6,142 bases of DNA from Bryobacterales bacterium (GCA_003517725.1 DOZZ01000317.1:1-6142); one strand, 5' to 3'. Counted from the first letter of the stretch, positions 1 through 6,142 are shown. Notes: a model not told the origin generated them from the sequence alone. Program-made: numbers and translations.

Positions 1-1434
1 AATCTGAAGGCGCCGACGGGAACCCGCCTGGGCGTGACCGAAGCGGAAGTCATCAAGCTCGAAGGCCTTATCCGCAAGGTTGTTCCGGAGCATGACCTCG
101 GCATGATCGTTTCGAATATCGGTTCCACGCCGGGCTTCTCGTCAATCTACACCAGCAACTCGGCCATGCACACCGCGTTCGTGCAGGTGAGCCTGACGGC
201 CGACCACACCGTCGGCAGCTATGAGTACATGGCCCGCGTCAAAAAGCGATTGCAAAATGAAATGCCGGAATTAAGCATCTATTTCCAATCGGGCGGGCTG
301 GTGGATGCCGTCCTCAATATGGGCCTGCCGGCGCCCATCGATATCCAGGTGGCCGGCTCGGACATGCGCAAGTCCTACGCAACCGCCTTGCAGCTCGCGC
401 GCGAAATCCGCCGCATCCCCGGGGTGGCCGACACCTTCATTCCCCAGGACATCGATTATCCGGGCCTGCAAATGGACATCGACCGCACACGAGCGAGCGA
501 ACTCGGCTTGAATCAGCGTGAAATTGTGGACAACGTCATCACCGCCCTCACTTCCAACCAGATGATCGCTCCCAGCTACTGGATTGATCCGAAAACCGGC
601 AACGATTACATGTTGACAGTGCAATATCCGGAGCGGCAGGTGCATAACCTGACCGACCTGCGCTCCATTCCGCTGCGGGCCGCGAGCGCCGCGTCTTCAG
701 CCCGGCTCGACGCCGTGAGCGCCATTCGTGAGGTTGAAACGCCGACCGAGGTAGACCATTACCAGTTACGCCGGGTCATCGACATTTATGTTCGTCCGCT
801 AAACGAGGACCTGTCGCGGATTGCCGACACCACTGACCAGTTGATCGCCAAAACTAAGCTGCCGGATGGCGTTACCGTTACCCTGCGAGGCATGGTGCAA
901 GGCATGCGGGCATCGTTCCGCAGCTTCGCGCTGGGCCTGACGTTAGCCGTGGTGCTGCTGTATTTGATCCTGGTAGCCCAGTTCCGCTCGTTCATCGATC
1001 CTTTAATCATCCTGATGGCCGTGCCGCCTGGTCTTAGCGGGGTGCTGATCACGCTGTGGGCGAGTGACACCACGTTGAACGTGATGTCGCTGATGGGCAT
1101 CGTGATGCTGGTCGGAATTTCGGTTTCGAACAGCATCCTGATCGTGGAATTCACGCGCCACCTGCGCAGTCAGGGCTCGCCGGTGCGCAACGCCGTGGCG
1201 CATGCCTGCCGCGTGCGTCTGCGGCCCGTGCTGATGACGTCACTGGCCACCGTCATCGGCTTGTTGCCGATGGCGCTGAAGCTGGGCGAGGGCAGCGAAT
1301 CGTATGCGCCGCTAGCGCGCGCCATCCTGGGCGGTTTGACCATCTCGGTCGCGCTGACCGTCTTTCTGGTGCCGGCTGCTTATCAGTTAGTCTATGGGCG
1401 GCAGCCCCAGCTCCCCGAGGGACAGCACGCTTGA
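1..1434 (+). CDS. RND efflux pump inner-membrane subunit, C-terminal part (5' truncated)
   Basis: This is the C-terminal 477 residues of a proton-driven RND permease (AcrB-like, HAE-type), the inner-membrane engine of a tripartite exporter. The frame is open from base 1 and the first residues (NLKAPTGTRLG) already match the segment after TM7 in the family, so the gene starts upstream and the GTG at 34 is not its start. In fragment numbering, residues 1 to about 300 form the second periplasmic porter/docking half, including FQSGGLVDAVLNMGLPAPID near 95-114. Five membrane helices follow at about 308-327, 334-353, 360-385, 408-426 and 439-463 (TM8-TM12). The RLRPVLMTS motif, equivalent to AcrB R971 and T978, is present. 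The TM10 motif reads GISVSNSILIVEF, with Ser where AcrB has the relay lysine K940. The stop overlaps the TolC-type gene by four bases, so pump and channel are probably co-translated. The substrate cannot be told from this half. Confidence 0.96.
   Translation, partial: NLKAPTGTRLGVTEAEVIKLEGLIRKVVPEHDLGMIVSNIGSTPGFSSIYTSNSAMHTAFVQVSLTADHTVGSYEYMARVKKRLQNEMPELSIYFQSGGLVDAVLNMGLPAPIDIQVAGSDMRKSYATALQLAREIRRIPGVADTFIPQDIDYPGLQMDIDRTRASELGLNQREIVDNVITALTSNQMIAPSYWIDPKTGNDYMLTVQYPERQVHNLTDLRSIPLRAASAASSARLDAVSAIREVETPTEVDHYQLRRVIDIYVRPLNEDLSRIADTTDQLIAKTKLPDGVTVTLRGMVQGMRASFRSFALGLTLAVVLLYLILVAQFRSFIDPLIILMAVPPGLSGVLITLWASDTTLNVMSLMGIVMLVGISVSNSILIVEFTRHLRSQGSPVRNAVAHACRVRLRPVLMTSLATVIGLLPMALKLGEGSESYAPLARAILGGLTISVALTVFLVPAAYQLVYGRQPQLPEGQHA
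1417..1422 (+). promoter_or_regulatory. Ribosome binding site for the TTG-started TolC-family gene
   Basis: GAGGGA lies eight bases before the TTG at 1431, inside the end of the RND gene. It supports TTG as the true start over the internal ATG at 1470, which would remove most of the signal peptide. Confidence 0.7.
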
Positions 1435-2708
1435 GACGGCCCTTACTGTTCCTGCTGGGCGCGTTGGCCATGAATGCCGGCGCGCAGCCGCCGCTCCAAC
1501 TTACGCTGCCGGATGCCGAGAAGCTGGCGGTTCAGAACAACCCGCAGTTCCGTTCCGCGCAAAACACCGAACGCGCGGCGCAACAAGTGCCGGCCGAGGT
1601 GCGCTCGGTTCTGTTCCCCACGGTGACCGGCAACGTTACGGGCGTGGGCGCGGACGCAGGCTCGCGGCTGGCCGCCGGCGCGCTGAACAACCCGATTGTC
1701 TATAACCGTCTGGCGTCCGGCGTGAACTTAAACCAGATGGTTACAGATTTCGGACGCACCCACAATCTGGTGGAGGCCGCGAAGTACCGCGCGCAGGCGC
1801 AGGCGCAGGCGACGGAAACCACGCGCGAGGATATTCTGCTCGAAACCGATCGCGCGTACCTGACTGTTTTGCGCGATGAGGCGGTGCTGCGCGTGGCCCG
1901 CGAAACCGTGTCCGCGCGGCAATTGGTTGCCAATCAGGTGGGCCTGCTGGCGCAGAATCAGCTGCGATCGAGCCTGGACGTGAGCTTCGCGCAGGTGAAC
2001 CTGGCGGACGCGCAGTTGCTGCTCAACAACGCGCAAAATGACGAGCAATCGGCGCGCGCGGCACTGGCAACCGTGCTGGGTTTGCCTACTCAAACCAACA
2101 TTGCGCTGACTGATCTGACCGCGCTCGAGCCAATGCCCAGCGATATTTCGGCGCTGGTGGAAGAAGCCATCCGCAAGCGGCCCGAGCTGGCGGATCTGCG
2201 CCTCGAAGAGAACGCGGCCAAGAGCAATGCCGAAGCCGAGCGCGACCTTTCGCGGCCGACCCTCAGCATGGTCGGGGTAACGGGTATTGTGCCGGCCGGA
2301 GACGCCCAGCTGCCCGGCCGTTTCGGCGCCTTGGGCCTGAACCTGAGTATTCCGATTTTCAATGGCGGCCTGTTCCGGGCGCGGCAGCGCGAAGCCGAGT
2401 ACCGCGCGCGGGCGGCCTCGGATAATGTCAAGGATCTGGAGAACCGCATCATGCGCGACGTGCGCGTGGCCGTGTTGAACGCGCAATCCGCTTATGAACG
2501 GATCGGATTAACCGATAAGCTGCTGGCGCAGGCCAAGCTGGCGCTCGATTTCGCCACGGGACGCTACAAGCTGGGGCTCAGCTCGATCATCGAGTTAAGC
2601 CAGGCGCAACTGAATTACACGTCGGCGCAGATTTCGAGTTCCACCGCGCGTTACGACTACCAGACGCAGCTGGCCGAGCTCCGCTTTCAGGCCGGATCGC
2701 TGCACTAA
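1431..2708 (+). CDS. TolC-family outer-membrane efflux channel
   Basis: This 425-residue protein is an outer-membrane efflux channel that would trimerise and dock onto the RND pump through a periplasmic adaptor. The N-terminus has a signal peptide (MRRPLLFLLGALAMNAGA, likely cut after A18) and no lipobox cysteine, so it is not a lipidated NodT-type channel. Two OEP repeats follow, about residues 25-215 and 240-423, rich in Ala/Gln/Leu as expected for long helical hairpins. Signature pieces include MVTDFGRT (103-110), SIPIFNGG (306-313) and YKLGLSSIIELSQAQLNY (379-396). Length is normal for the family. The start is TTG, in a TTGA overlap with the RND stop, with a good ribosome site; this is the only start that keeps the whole signal peptide. 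It is the second visible gene of the efflux operon. Family assignment is secure; the exported substrate is unknown. Confidence 0.95.
   Translation: MRRPLLFLLGALAMNAGAQPPLQLTLPDAEKLAVQNNPQFRSAQNTERAAQQVPAEVRSVLFPTVTGNVTGVGADAGSRLAAGALNNPIVYNRLASGVNLNQMVTDFGRTHNLVEAAKYRAQAQAQATETTREDILLETDRAYLTVLRDEAVLRVARETVSARQLVANQVGLLAQNQLRSSLDVSFAQVNLADAQLLLNNAQNDEQSARAALATVLGLPTQTNIALTDLTALEPMPSDISALVEEAIRKRPELADLRLEENAAKSNAEAERDLSRPTLSMVGVTGIVPAGDAQLPGRFGALGLNLSIPIFNGGLFRARQREAEYRARAASDNVKDLENRIMRDVRVAVLNAQSAYERIGLTDKLLAQAKLALDFATGRYKLGLSSIIELSQAQLNYTSAQISSSTARYDYQTQLAELRFQAGSLH
1791..1808 (+). repeat. Three tandem copies of GCGCAG inside the TolC-type gene
   Basis: Three exact hexamers encode Ala-Gln three times (residues 121-126) in a predicted helical stretch, followed by a near-copy GCGACG. 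Changes in copy number would stay in frame. It may be only codon bias in an Ala/Gln-rich helix. Confidence 0.6.
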
Positions 2709-2719
2709 CCGGGGCTCGT

Positions 2720-3121
2720 ATGTGGCGGCATAAACAAAACGAGCGGCAAGCCCCGCTGCAGGTGCTGGCCGTCACCACCTTCGCGGGCGACGTGTCGGCG
2801 CTGGGCGAGCTGGCGGCGGCGGAAGGCTGGCAACTTGAAACTTGCGCCAGCGTCAGCGAGGCAGTCGTACTGCTGGCCAGGATCCCCGGGCGCGTAGTGT
2901 TACTGGACCGGGATGTTTCGGCACTGGGCTGGCGCGGCGCACTGACGGCGCTGCTGGCTTCGCGCGAGAGCCGCGTGGTGCTGATCTCGCCGGTGACGGA
3001 CGATTTCCTGTGGGATGAGGTGGTCAGGCTCGGCGGTTATGACGTGATCACACGGCCGCTCGATGCCGCGCGCACGTTGTCGGCGGTGAATCTGGCGGTC
3101 ACGGCGATGCGGGCCGGCTGA
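2720..3121 (+). CDS. Stand-alone degenerate receiver-domain (response-regulator-like) protein
   Basis: This 133-residue protein has the length and alternating pattern of a single CheY-like receiver with no output domain. The strand ending RVVLLDRD places D63 at the phospho-acceptor position. RVVLIS gives S90 at the Thr/Ser switch position, and DVITRPLD matches the usual D-(Y/F)-(L/I)-x-K-P segment, but with Arg (R112) in place of the invariant Lys. The first strand reads LQVLAVTTF, with TT where two acidic residues normally bind magnesium. The family call is therefore fairly safe, but ordinary phosphotransfer chemistry is doubtful. No signal peptide or membrane segment is seen, so it should be cytosolic. 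It starts 11 bases after the TolC-type gene with a weak GGGG site (2711-2714) and probably belongs to the efflux operon. Its role is unknown; it might be a protein-interaction module or a regulator that works without phosphorylation. Confidence 0.8.
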   Translation: MWRHKQNERQAPLQVLAVTTFAGDVSALGELAAAEGWQLETCASVSEAVVLLARIPGRVVLLDRDVSALGWRGALTALLASRESRVVLISPVTDDFLWDEVVRLGGYDVITRPLDAARTLSAVNLAVTAMRAG

Positions 3122-3124
3122 AGC

Positions 3125-3769
3125 TCAATGCACCACGCCCTTTCGCACCGCATATAGAATCAGCTCCGGCACGCTGTGCAGATTGAGTTTCTCCATGATA
3201 TTCGCGCGGTGCGTATCCACCGTGTGCAGGCTCAGGTGCAGCATCGCGGCTACTTCTTTGTTGCCGCGGCCTTCCGCGATGAGCTGCAGAATCTCGCGTT
3301 CGCGCGTGGTCAGTAACTCGTAACTGTCTTCCACGCCCTGGCGCTCGAGCTTCGACATATAGTCGCGGTTCAATACTTCGGCGATGGCCGGGCTAAAGAA
3401 ATTTTTGCCGTCGCGAACGGCTTTGATGGCGTCCACCAGATCGGCCTCGGCCGAGTCCTTCAGCAGATATCCGCGCGCGCCTGCCTTCAAAGCGCGGACC
3501 ACATAGCTCTCATCGGAATGCATGCTGAGCACAATAACGCGCGTATCGGGCATTTTCGCGGCGATCTGGCGGGCCGCTTCGAGACCGTTCAGATGCGGCA
3601 TCCCGACGTCCATCACGGCGATATCGGGCCGATGCTCCTCGGCCAGCTGCACTGCCTCGCGGCCATTAGCGGCTTCGGCAATCACCTGCAGGTCCGGATG
3701 CCGCTCCAGCAGCAGCCGCAGGCCGCTGCGCATGATGGTGTGGTCGTCGGCCAATAGAATGCGGATCAT
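3125..3769 (-). CDS. NarL/LuxR-family two-component response regulator
   Basis: This 214-residue DNA-binding response regulator is of normal length for the NarL family. The receiver spans about residues 1-120, with the acidic pair D8-D9, phospho-acceptor D54 (in AVMDVGMPHLNG), switch S82 and K104 (GYLLKDS), so all catalytic residues are present. A linker of about 30 residues leads to a LuxR-type helix-turn-helix at about 150-212. It begins LTTREREILQLIAEG, and the recognition helix lies in SLHTVDTHRANIMEKL. The start ATG overlaps the kinase stop as ATGA, and a strong ribosome site sits just upstream, so it is translationally coupled to the kinase, its expected phosphodonor. Target genes cannot be read from the sequence. 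The adjacent efflux operon is a candidate by proximity only. Confidence 0.97.
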   Translation of the reverse strand: MIRILLADDHTIMRSGLRLLLERHPDLQVIAEAANGREAVQLAEEHRPDIAVMDVGMPHLNGLEAARQIAAKMPDTRVIVLSMHSDESYVVRALKAGARGYLLKDSAEADLVDAIKAVRDGKNFFSPAIAEVLNRDYMSKLERQGVEDSYELLTTREREILQLIAEGRGNKEVAAMLHLSLHTVDTHRANIMEKLNLHSVPELILYAVRKGVVH

Positions 3770-5127
3770 GATTCCTCCGGCAACGGCAACTCGATCGAGA
3801 GCAGCGCCCCTTTCATCGGCCTGGAGCGCACGTCAAAGGTGCCGTTCAGGTGAGAAACGCGCTCCTGCATGCCCAACAAGCCGAGGCCGCGCGAGACGCG
3901 CGGATCGAAGCCGCGGCCGTCATCCTGTATCACCAGCCTAAGCCGGCCGCCTTCCACCTGCAGCGTGATGCGCACCTGTTTGGCGCCCGCGTGGCGCGTC
4001 ACATTGTGCAACGCCTCCTGCACCACGCGGTAGATGCACGTCTTGAAAGCCTCGGGCAAATCTTCGGGCAGTTCGGCCGCCGCTACATGCACCACCAACC
4101 CGGTGCGCTGCGCTGTTTCGCGCGCCTGCCATTGCAACGCGGGCAGCAGGCCGATATCGTCGAGCATCGAAGGCCGCAGCAGCAGCGCCATATTGCGAAT
4201 GCAGCGGATGGACGATTCGGTCAGCCGGCGTATCTCACTCACGTAGGGCGCCAGCTGCCGCGCGACCGGCGGCGGCACGGCGGCCGTCATGTTGCTCAGG
4301 CCCAACAGCACGGCCGAGAGCGATTGCCCCACTTCGTCGTGCAGTTCGCGCGAAATCGAGCGGCGCTCGTCCTCCTGCGCGCTGGCCATGCGCGCCGATA
4401 ACTCTTTCAGCTCCTGGCGGGCCGCCACGATGTCGACATACTTAGCGCGGGCATCACGCTCCAGGCGCAGGATGCTGCGGGTGCTGAAGGTGGCCAGGAA
4501 CAGGCCCGTGGCGAGGGCCACCACCAAGGCCACGACCATGCGGTTGCGGAACTCCTGAAAGAGTTCGGCGACGCGCTGGTTGCCGAGCTGCAATTGTTGT
4601 TCATCGATACGCCCGATCTGGTCGGCGATGTCGAACAGCGCCGTGCGCCGGGGAAAAACGCGGTCGCGCAGAAAAATATAGCCCTGCTGATGGCGCTCCT
4701 CAGGGGTCCACCGAAAGACCGGATCGAGCAGCTGCCAGTAGTCGGCCAGCGTCCTCCGCAGGGTGCCGATAAGGGGCGGCTTTTGGCGCGCGGTCAGCTG
4801 AGCCAGGTGATGCAGGTCTTCATCCATGCGCCGGCGCACGCGGTCGAGGTCGGCGCGATAAGCCGCGGCATTTTGGACGTTCGGTTCCAGCAGATAATCG
4901 CGCACGTAGGTGCCCGAAACATAAAGCGCCGAACGGATCTGGGAGAGTACGCGGCTGCGCTCGACAAACTCACGCTGCAGCCGGTCATTCCGGGTCTGGA
5001 TCTCGCGCAGGATTTGCACGGCGTCCAGGCCCGCCAGCGCCATGATGCCCAGCAGCCCGCCGAAGCCGGCCAGCAGCAGGATCCGGCTTTGCCCCACGAT
5101 GGACGAGTCAGCGGACCGTGGTTGCAT
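3766..5127 (-). CDS. Membrane sensor histidine kinase, NarX/HisKA_3 type
   Basis: This 453-residue inner-membrane kinase would sense a signal outside the cytoplasm and phosphorylate the overlapping NarL-type regulator. Two membrane helices (about 15-38 and 197-216) flank a periplasmic, all-helical region (39-196). Its pattern, including YVRDYLLEPN at 74-83, recalls CHASE3 or four-helix-bundle sensors. After TM2 there is no room for a full HAMP domain; a coiled signalling helix (about 218-255) leads straight to the dimerisation domain. The phospho-acceptor is H263 in ELHDEVGQ, which also carries the D264-x3-Q268 pattern linked to phosphatase activity in this family. The ATPase domain shows N375 (EALHNVTRHA), DDGRGFD at 402-408 and GLGLLGM at 414-420, so it looks active. 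The start is less certain: no clear ribosome site precedes the ATG at 5127, but it yields a sensible short N-terminus before TM1. The ligand is unknown. Confidence 0.96.
   Translation of the reverse strand: MQPRSADSSIVGQSRILLLAGFGGLLGIMALAGLDAVQILREIQTRNDRLQREFVERSRVLSQIRSALYVSGTYVRDYLLEPNVQNAAAYRADLDRVRRRMDEDLHHLAQLTARQKPPLIGTLRRTLADYWQLLDPVFRWTPEERHQQGYIFLRDRVFPRRTALFDIADQIGRIDEQQLQLGNQRVAELFQEFRNRMVVALVVALATGLFLATFSTRSILRLERDARAKYVDIVAARQELKELSARMASAQEDERRSISRELHDEVGQSLSAVLLGLSNMTAAVPPPVARQLAPYVSEIRRLTESSIRCIRNMALLLRPSMLDDIGLLPALQWQARETAQRTGLVVHVAAAELPEDLPEAFKTCIYRVVQEALHNVTRHAGAKQVRITLQVEGGRLRLVIQDDGRGFDPRVSRGLGLLGMQERVSHLNGTFDVRSRPMKGALLSIELPLPEES
3774..3778 (-). promoter_or_regulatory. 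Ribosome binding site of the response regulator
   Basis: On the minus strand GGAGG stands four bases before the ATG at 3769, inside the last codons of the kinase gene. It is the clearest Shine-Dalgarno sequence in the window and fixes the start in the ATGA overlap. Confidence 0.8.
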
Positions 5128-5159
5128 CTACAGATTGATGCTACAGCAACACTGCTGGT
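5128..5159 (-). other. Short gap between the SDR and kinase genes, with small repeats
   Basis: This 32-base gap is the longest non-coding stretch in the window and the only place for a kinase-specific leader. CTACAG occurs twice 13 bases apart (5128-5133 and 5141-5146). CAGCA (5144-5148) and TGCTG (5153-5157) can form a five-pair stem with a four-base loop just after the SDR stop. GCATC (5124-5128) can pair with GATGC (5137-5141) across the kinase start codon. No run of T follows either stem, so neither looks like an intrinsic terminator. I see no convincing -35/-10 pair or Shine-Dalgarno sequence. These may be chance. Confidence 0.3.
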
Positions 5160-5948
5160 CTAACGCGCACGCCGGTATCCCGCCGAGCGCATCCCGAACC
5201 AATGCCGCAGCCCGCGCGGCAACACGCCCCAGGCCCGCATCATCGCGCGGTACTTCCATCCCGGAATTACGAACAGCCGATCCCGCTCCAGCCCGCGCAG
5301 CGATTCCGCCACCACGAATTCCGCGCTCATCCACAGCCGCGCCGGAATCCGCGAGCGATCCATCTTCAGCGTGTCGTGAAACTCCGAGCGCGTATAACCC
5401 GGACATAGCGCCTGCACCCGCACCGGCGATCCCGCGGCCTTCAGCTCCAGCCAGACGCCCTCGGTGAAGCTGTTCATCCAGGCCTTGGTCGCGCAATAAC
5501 TAACGTTGCCGACCGTCTGCAGGAATCCCGCGACCGACGCGACATTGATGATGGCCCCTTGCCCGCGCTCTATCATGCCGGGCAGTGCCGCATGCATCAG
5601 ACGCATGGTCGCCAGCACGTGCAGCCGGTGCATCTGATCCTGACCTTCAACGGGAATGTCGAAGAAGCGGCCCAGCGATCCGAAGCCGGCATTGTTCACC
5701 AGCAAGGCCACGGCCGGGTCATTCTCCAAACGCCGCTCCAGCGCGCGGCACCCCTCATCGGTGGCCAGATCGCCGACCAGAATGTCGACCGCAGTCCCAT
5801 ACCGCGATTCAAGTTCCGCGGCCAGCTGCTCCAAACGTTCGCGACGCCGCGCCACCAGCAGTAAACTATGCCCCTGGCGCGCCAGGGCTTTCGAAAACTC
5901 CACGCCGATGCCGCTCGACGCCCCTGTCACCACGGCCAGCGAATTCAC
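5160..5948 (-). CDS. Short-chain dehydrogenase/reductase (classical SDR, NAD(P)-dependent)
   Basis: This 262-residue cytosolic oxidoreductase has a Rossmann fold and a length normal for classical or slightly extended SDRs. The nucleotide-binding motif TGASSGIG is at residues 8-15, an acidic residue lies in GDLAT (D60), and NNAG is at 85-88. The catalytic serine is S138 in NVASVAG, followed by Y151 and K155 in YCATK. At the fourth tetrad position, normally Asn, the aligned residue appears to be H110 (MHRLHVLATMRL). ARRRER after the second strand could favour NADP(H), as an inference. The C-terminus (VIPGWKYRAMM) resembles the DltE/YqjQ-like SDR group. The start is GTG at 5948, because this begins right before the Rossmann strand, forms a GTGA overlap with the upstream gene, and follows a purine-rich GGGAGGGG. 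Longer readings to 6077 run into the neighbouring gene in a different frame and have no family likeness. The substrate is unknown. Confidence 0.94.
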   Translation of the reverse strand: MNSLAVVTGASSGIGVEFSKALARQGHSLLLVARRRERLEQLAAELESRYGTAVDILVGDLATDEGCRALERRLENDPAVALLVNNAGFGSLGRFFDIPVEGQDQMHRLHVLATMRLMHAALPGMIERGQGAIINVASVAGFLQTVGNVSYCATKAWMNSFTEGVWLELKAAGSPVRVQALCPGYTRSEFHDTLKMDRSRIPARLWMSAEFVVAESLRGLERDRLFVIPGWKYRAMMRAWGVLPRGLRHWFGMRSAGYRRAR

Positions 5949-6142
5949 CGCGGCAGCTTCCCCTCCCGCCGCATCGCCACGTGTACTTTCAGGATGCAGG
6001 TATCCATCGCGACCAGCAATCCCGCAGCTTTGGCGCGTTCGGCCGCGGCTGGATGCGCGATGCCCTCTTGCATCCAAATGCCTTTGGCCCCGACGCGAAT
6101 CGCCGCCTCCACAATCTCCGGCACGAACTCCGCGCGCCGGAA
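5945..6142 (-). CDS. CoA-binding domain protein (YccU type), C-terminal part, cut by the window edge
   Basis: The minus strand is open from the right edge in one frame and gives 65 residues ending at TGA (5947-5945). It begins FRRAEFVPEIVEAAIRVGAK, continues GIWMQEGIAHPAAAERAKAA, and ends with a segment containing VAMDTCILKVH. This matches the end of the small (about 130-150 residue) Rossmann-fold CoA-binding proteins of the YccU group. Typical traits are a VFRRPE-like start to this half, a (V/L)WMQxG core, and a VVMDRCI(x)3H finish. Only the second half of the protein is in view; the N-terminal nucleotide-binding part lies outside. Members are named for the fold, and their cellular role is poorly known. 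The stop overlaps the SDR start codon by four bases (GTGA), so the two genes are likely translated together. The Asp-Thr-Cys in place of the common Asp-Arg-Cys is a minor change. Confidence 0.88.
   Translation of the reverse strand, partial: FRRAEFVPEIVEAAIRVGAKGIWMQEGIAHPAAAERAKAAGLLVAMDTCILKVHVAMRREGKLPR
5960..5967 (-). promoter_or_regulatory. Ribosome binding site for the SDR gene
   Basis: The minus strand reads GGGAGGGG about 11 bases before the GTG at 5948. The spacing is a little long, but together with the GTGA overlap it supports this start. Confidence 0.5.

Noticed and set aside
34..36. GTG at 34 as the start of the RND gene
   Set aside because: Codons before it are in frame and match the family (KAPTGTRLG), and the protein would lack its whole N-terminal half. 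The gene is cut by the window edge.
1728..2486. 252-codon open frame on the minus strand inside the TolC-type gene
   Set aside because: It is antisense to a confident gene, resembles no protein family I know, and is rich in Arg/Gln/His as expected for the complement of GC-biased codons.
2587..2778. 63-codon minus-strand frame across the end of the TolC-type gene and the start of the receiver-like gene
   Set aside because: It is antisense to two coding regions and has neither a recognisable domain nor a start signal.
3850..4401. 183-codon open frame on the plus strand inside the kinase ATPase and dimerisation domains
   Set aside because: It is antisense to conserved motifs, and its composition is His/Gln/Arg-rich shadow coding.
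5144..5157. CAGCA/TGCTG hairpin as a terminator after the SDR gene
   Set aside because: The stem is only five pairs and no T-run follows, so it does not qualify as an intrinsic terminator.
4594..5163. 189-codon open frame on the plus strand inside the histidine kinase gene
   Set aside because: It lies antisense to well-conserved kinase sequence, has no domain likeness, and no ribosome site was seen.
5949..6077. Longer SDR reading starting at 6077
   Set aside because: The extra 43 residues look random, and this stretch encodes the YccU-type tail in another frame. GTG at 5948 fits the Rossmann start and the GTGA overlap.

Overview
The window is GC-rich, densely coded bacterial DNA holding six protein-coding genes, two of them cut by the window edges. 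A tripartite RND pump with an outer-membrane TolC-type channel indicates a Gram-negative-type (diderm) organism. High GC and the flavour of the RND, TolC and SDR proteins recall Acidobacteria (Solibacter/Bryobacterales-like). That is an impression from sequence style, not a measured assignment.

Left half, plus strand (1-3121): an efflux operon. The window opens inside an RND inner-membrane pump gene (1-1434, 5' end missing), which overlaps a TolC-family outer-membrane channel gene (1431-2708, TTG start). Eleven bases later comes a small stand-alone receiver-like protein (2720-3121) that has lost the acidic pair and the lysine of a working receiver. A periplasmic adaptor (membrane fusion protein) would be expected upstream, outside the window.

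Right half, minus strand (3125-6142): reading leftward, the tail of a CoA-binding (YccU-type) protein gene enters from the right edge (5945-6142). It overlaps an SDR oxidoreductase gene (5160-5948) by four bases. After a 32-base gap come a membrane NarX-type histidine kinase (3766-5127) and, overlapping it by four bases, its NarL/LuxR-type response regulator (3125-3769). Spacing allows one four-gene transcript, although the kinase-regulator pair may have its own promoter in the short gap.

The two halves converge with only three bases between stop codons (3121 and 3125). No stretch over 40 bases lacks a gene, and I see no tRNA, rRNA, CRISPR, insertion sequence or convincing intrinsic terminator. 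The biology looks mostly conventional: an efflux pump beside a two-component system. The items most worth a second look are the degenerate receiver in the pump operon, the loss of the AcrB-type TM10 lysine in the pump, the His-for-Asn change at the SDR tetrad position, and the tight convergent junction.
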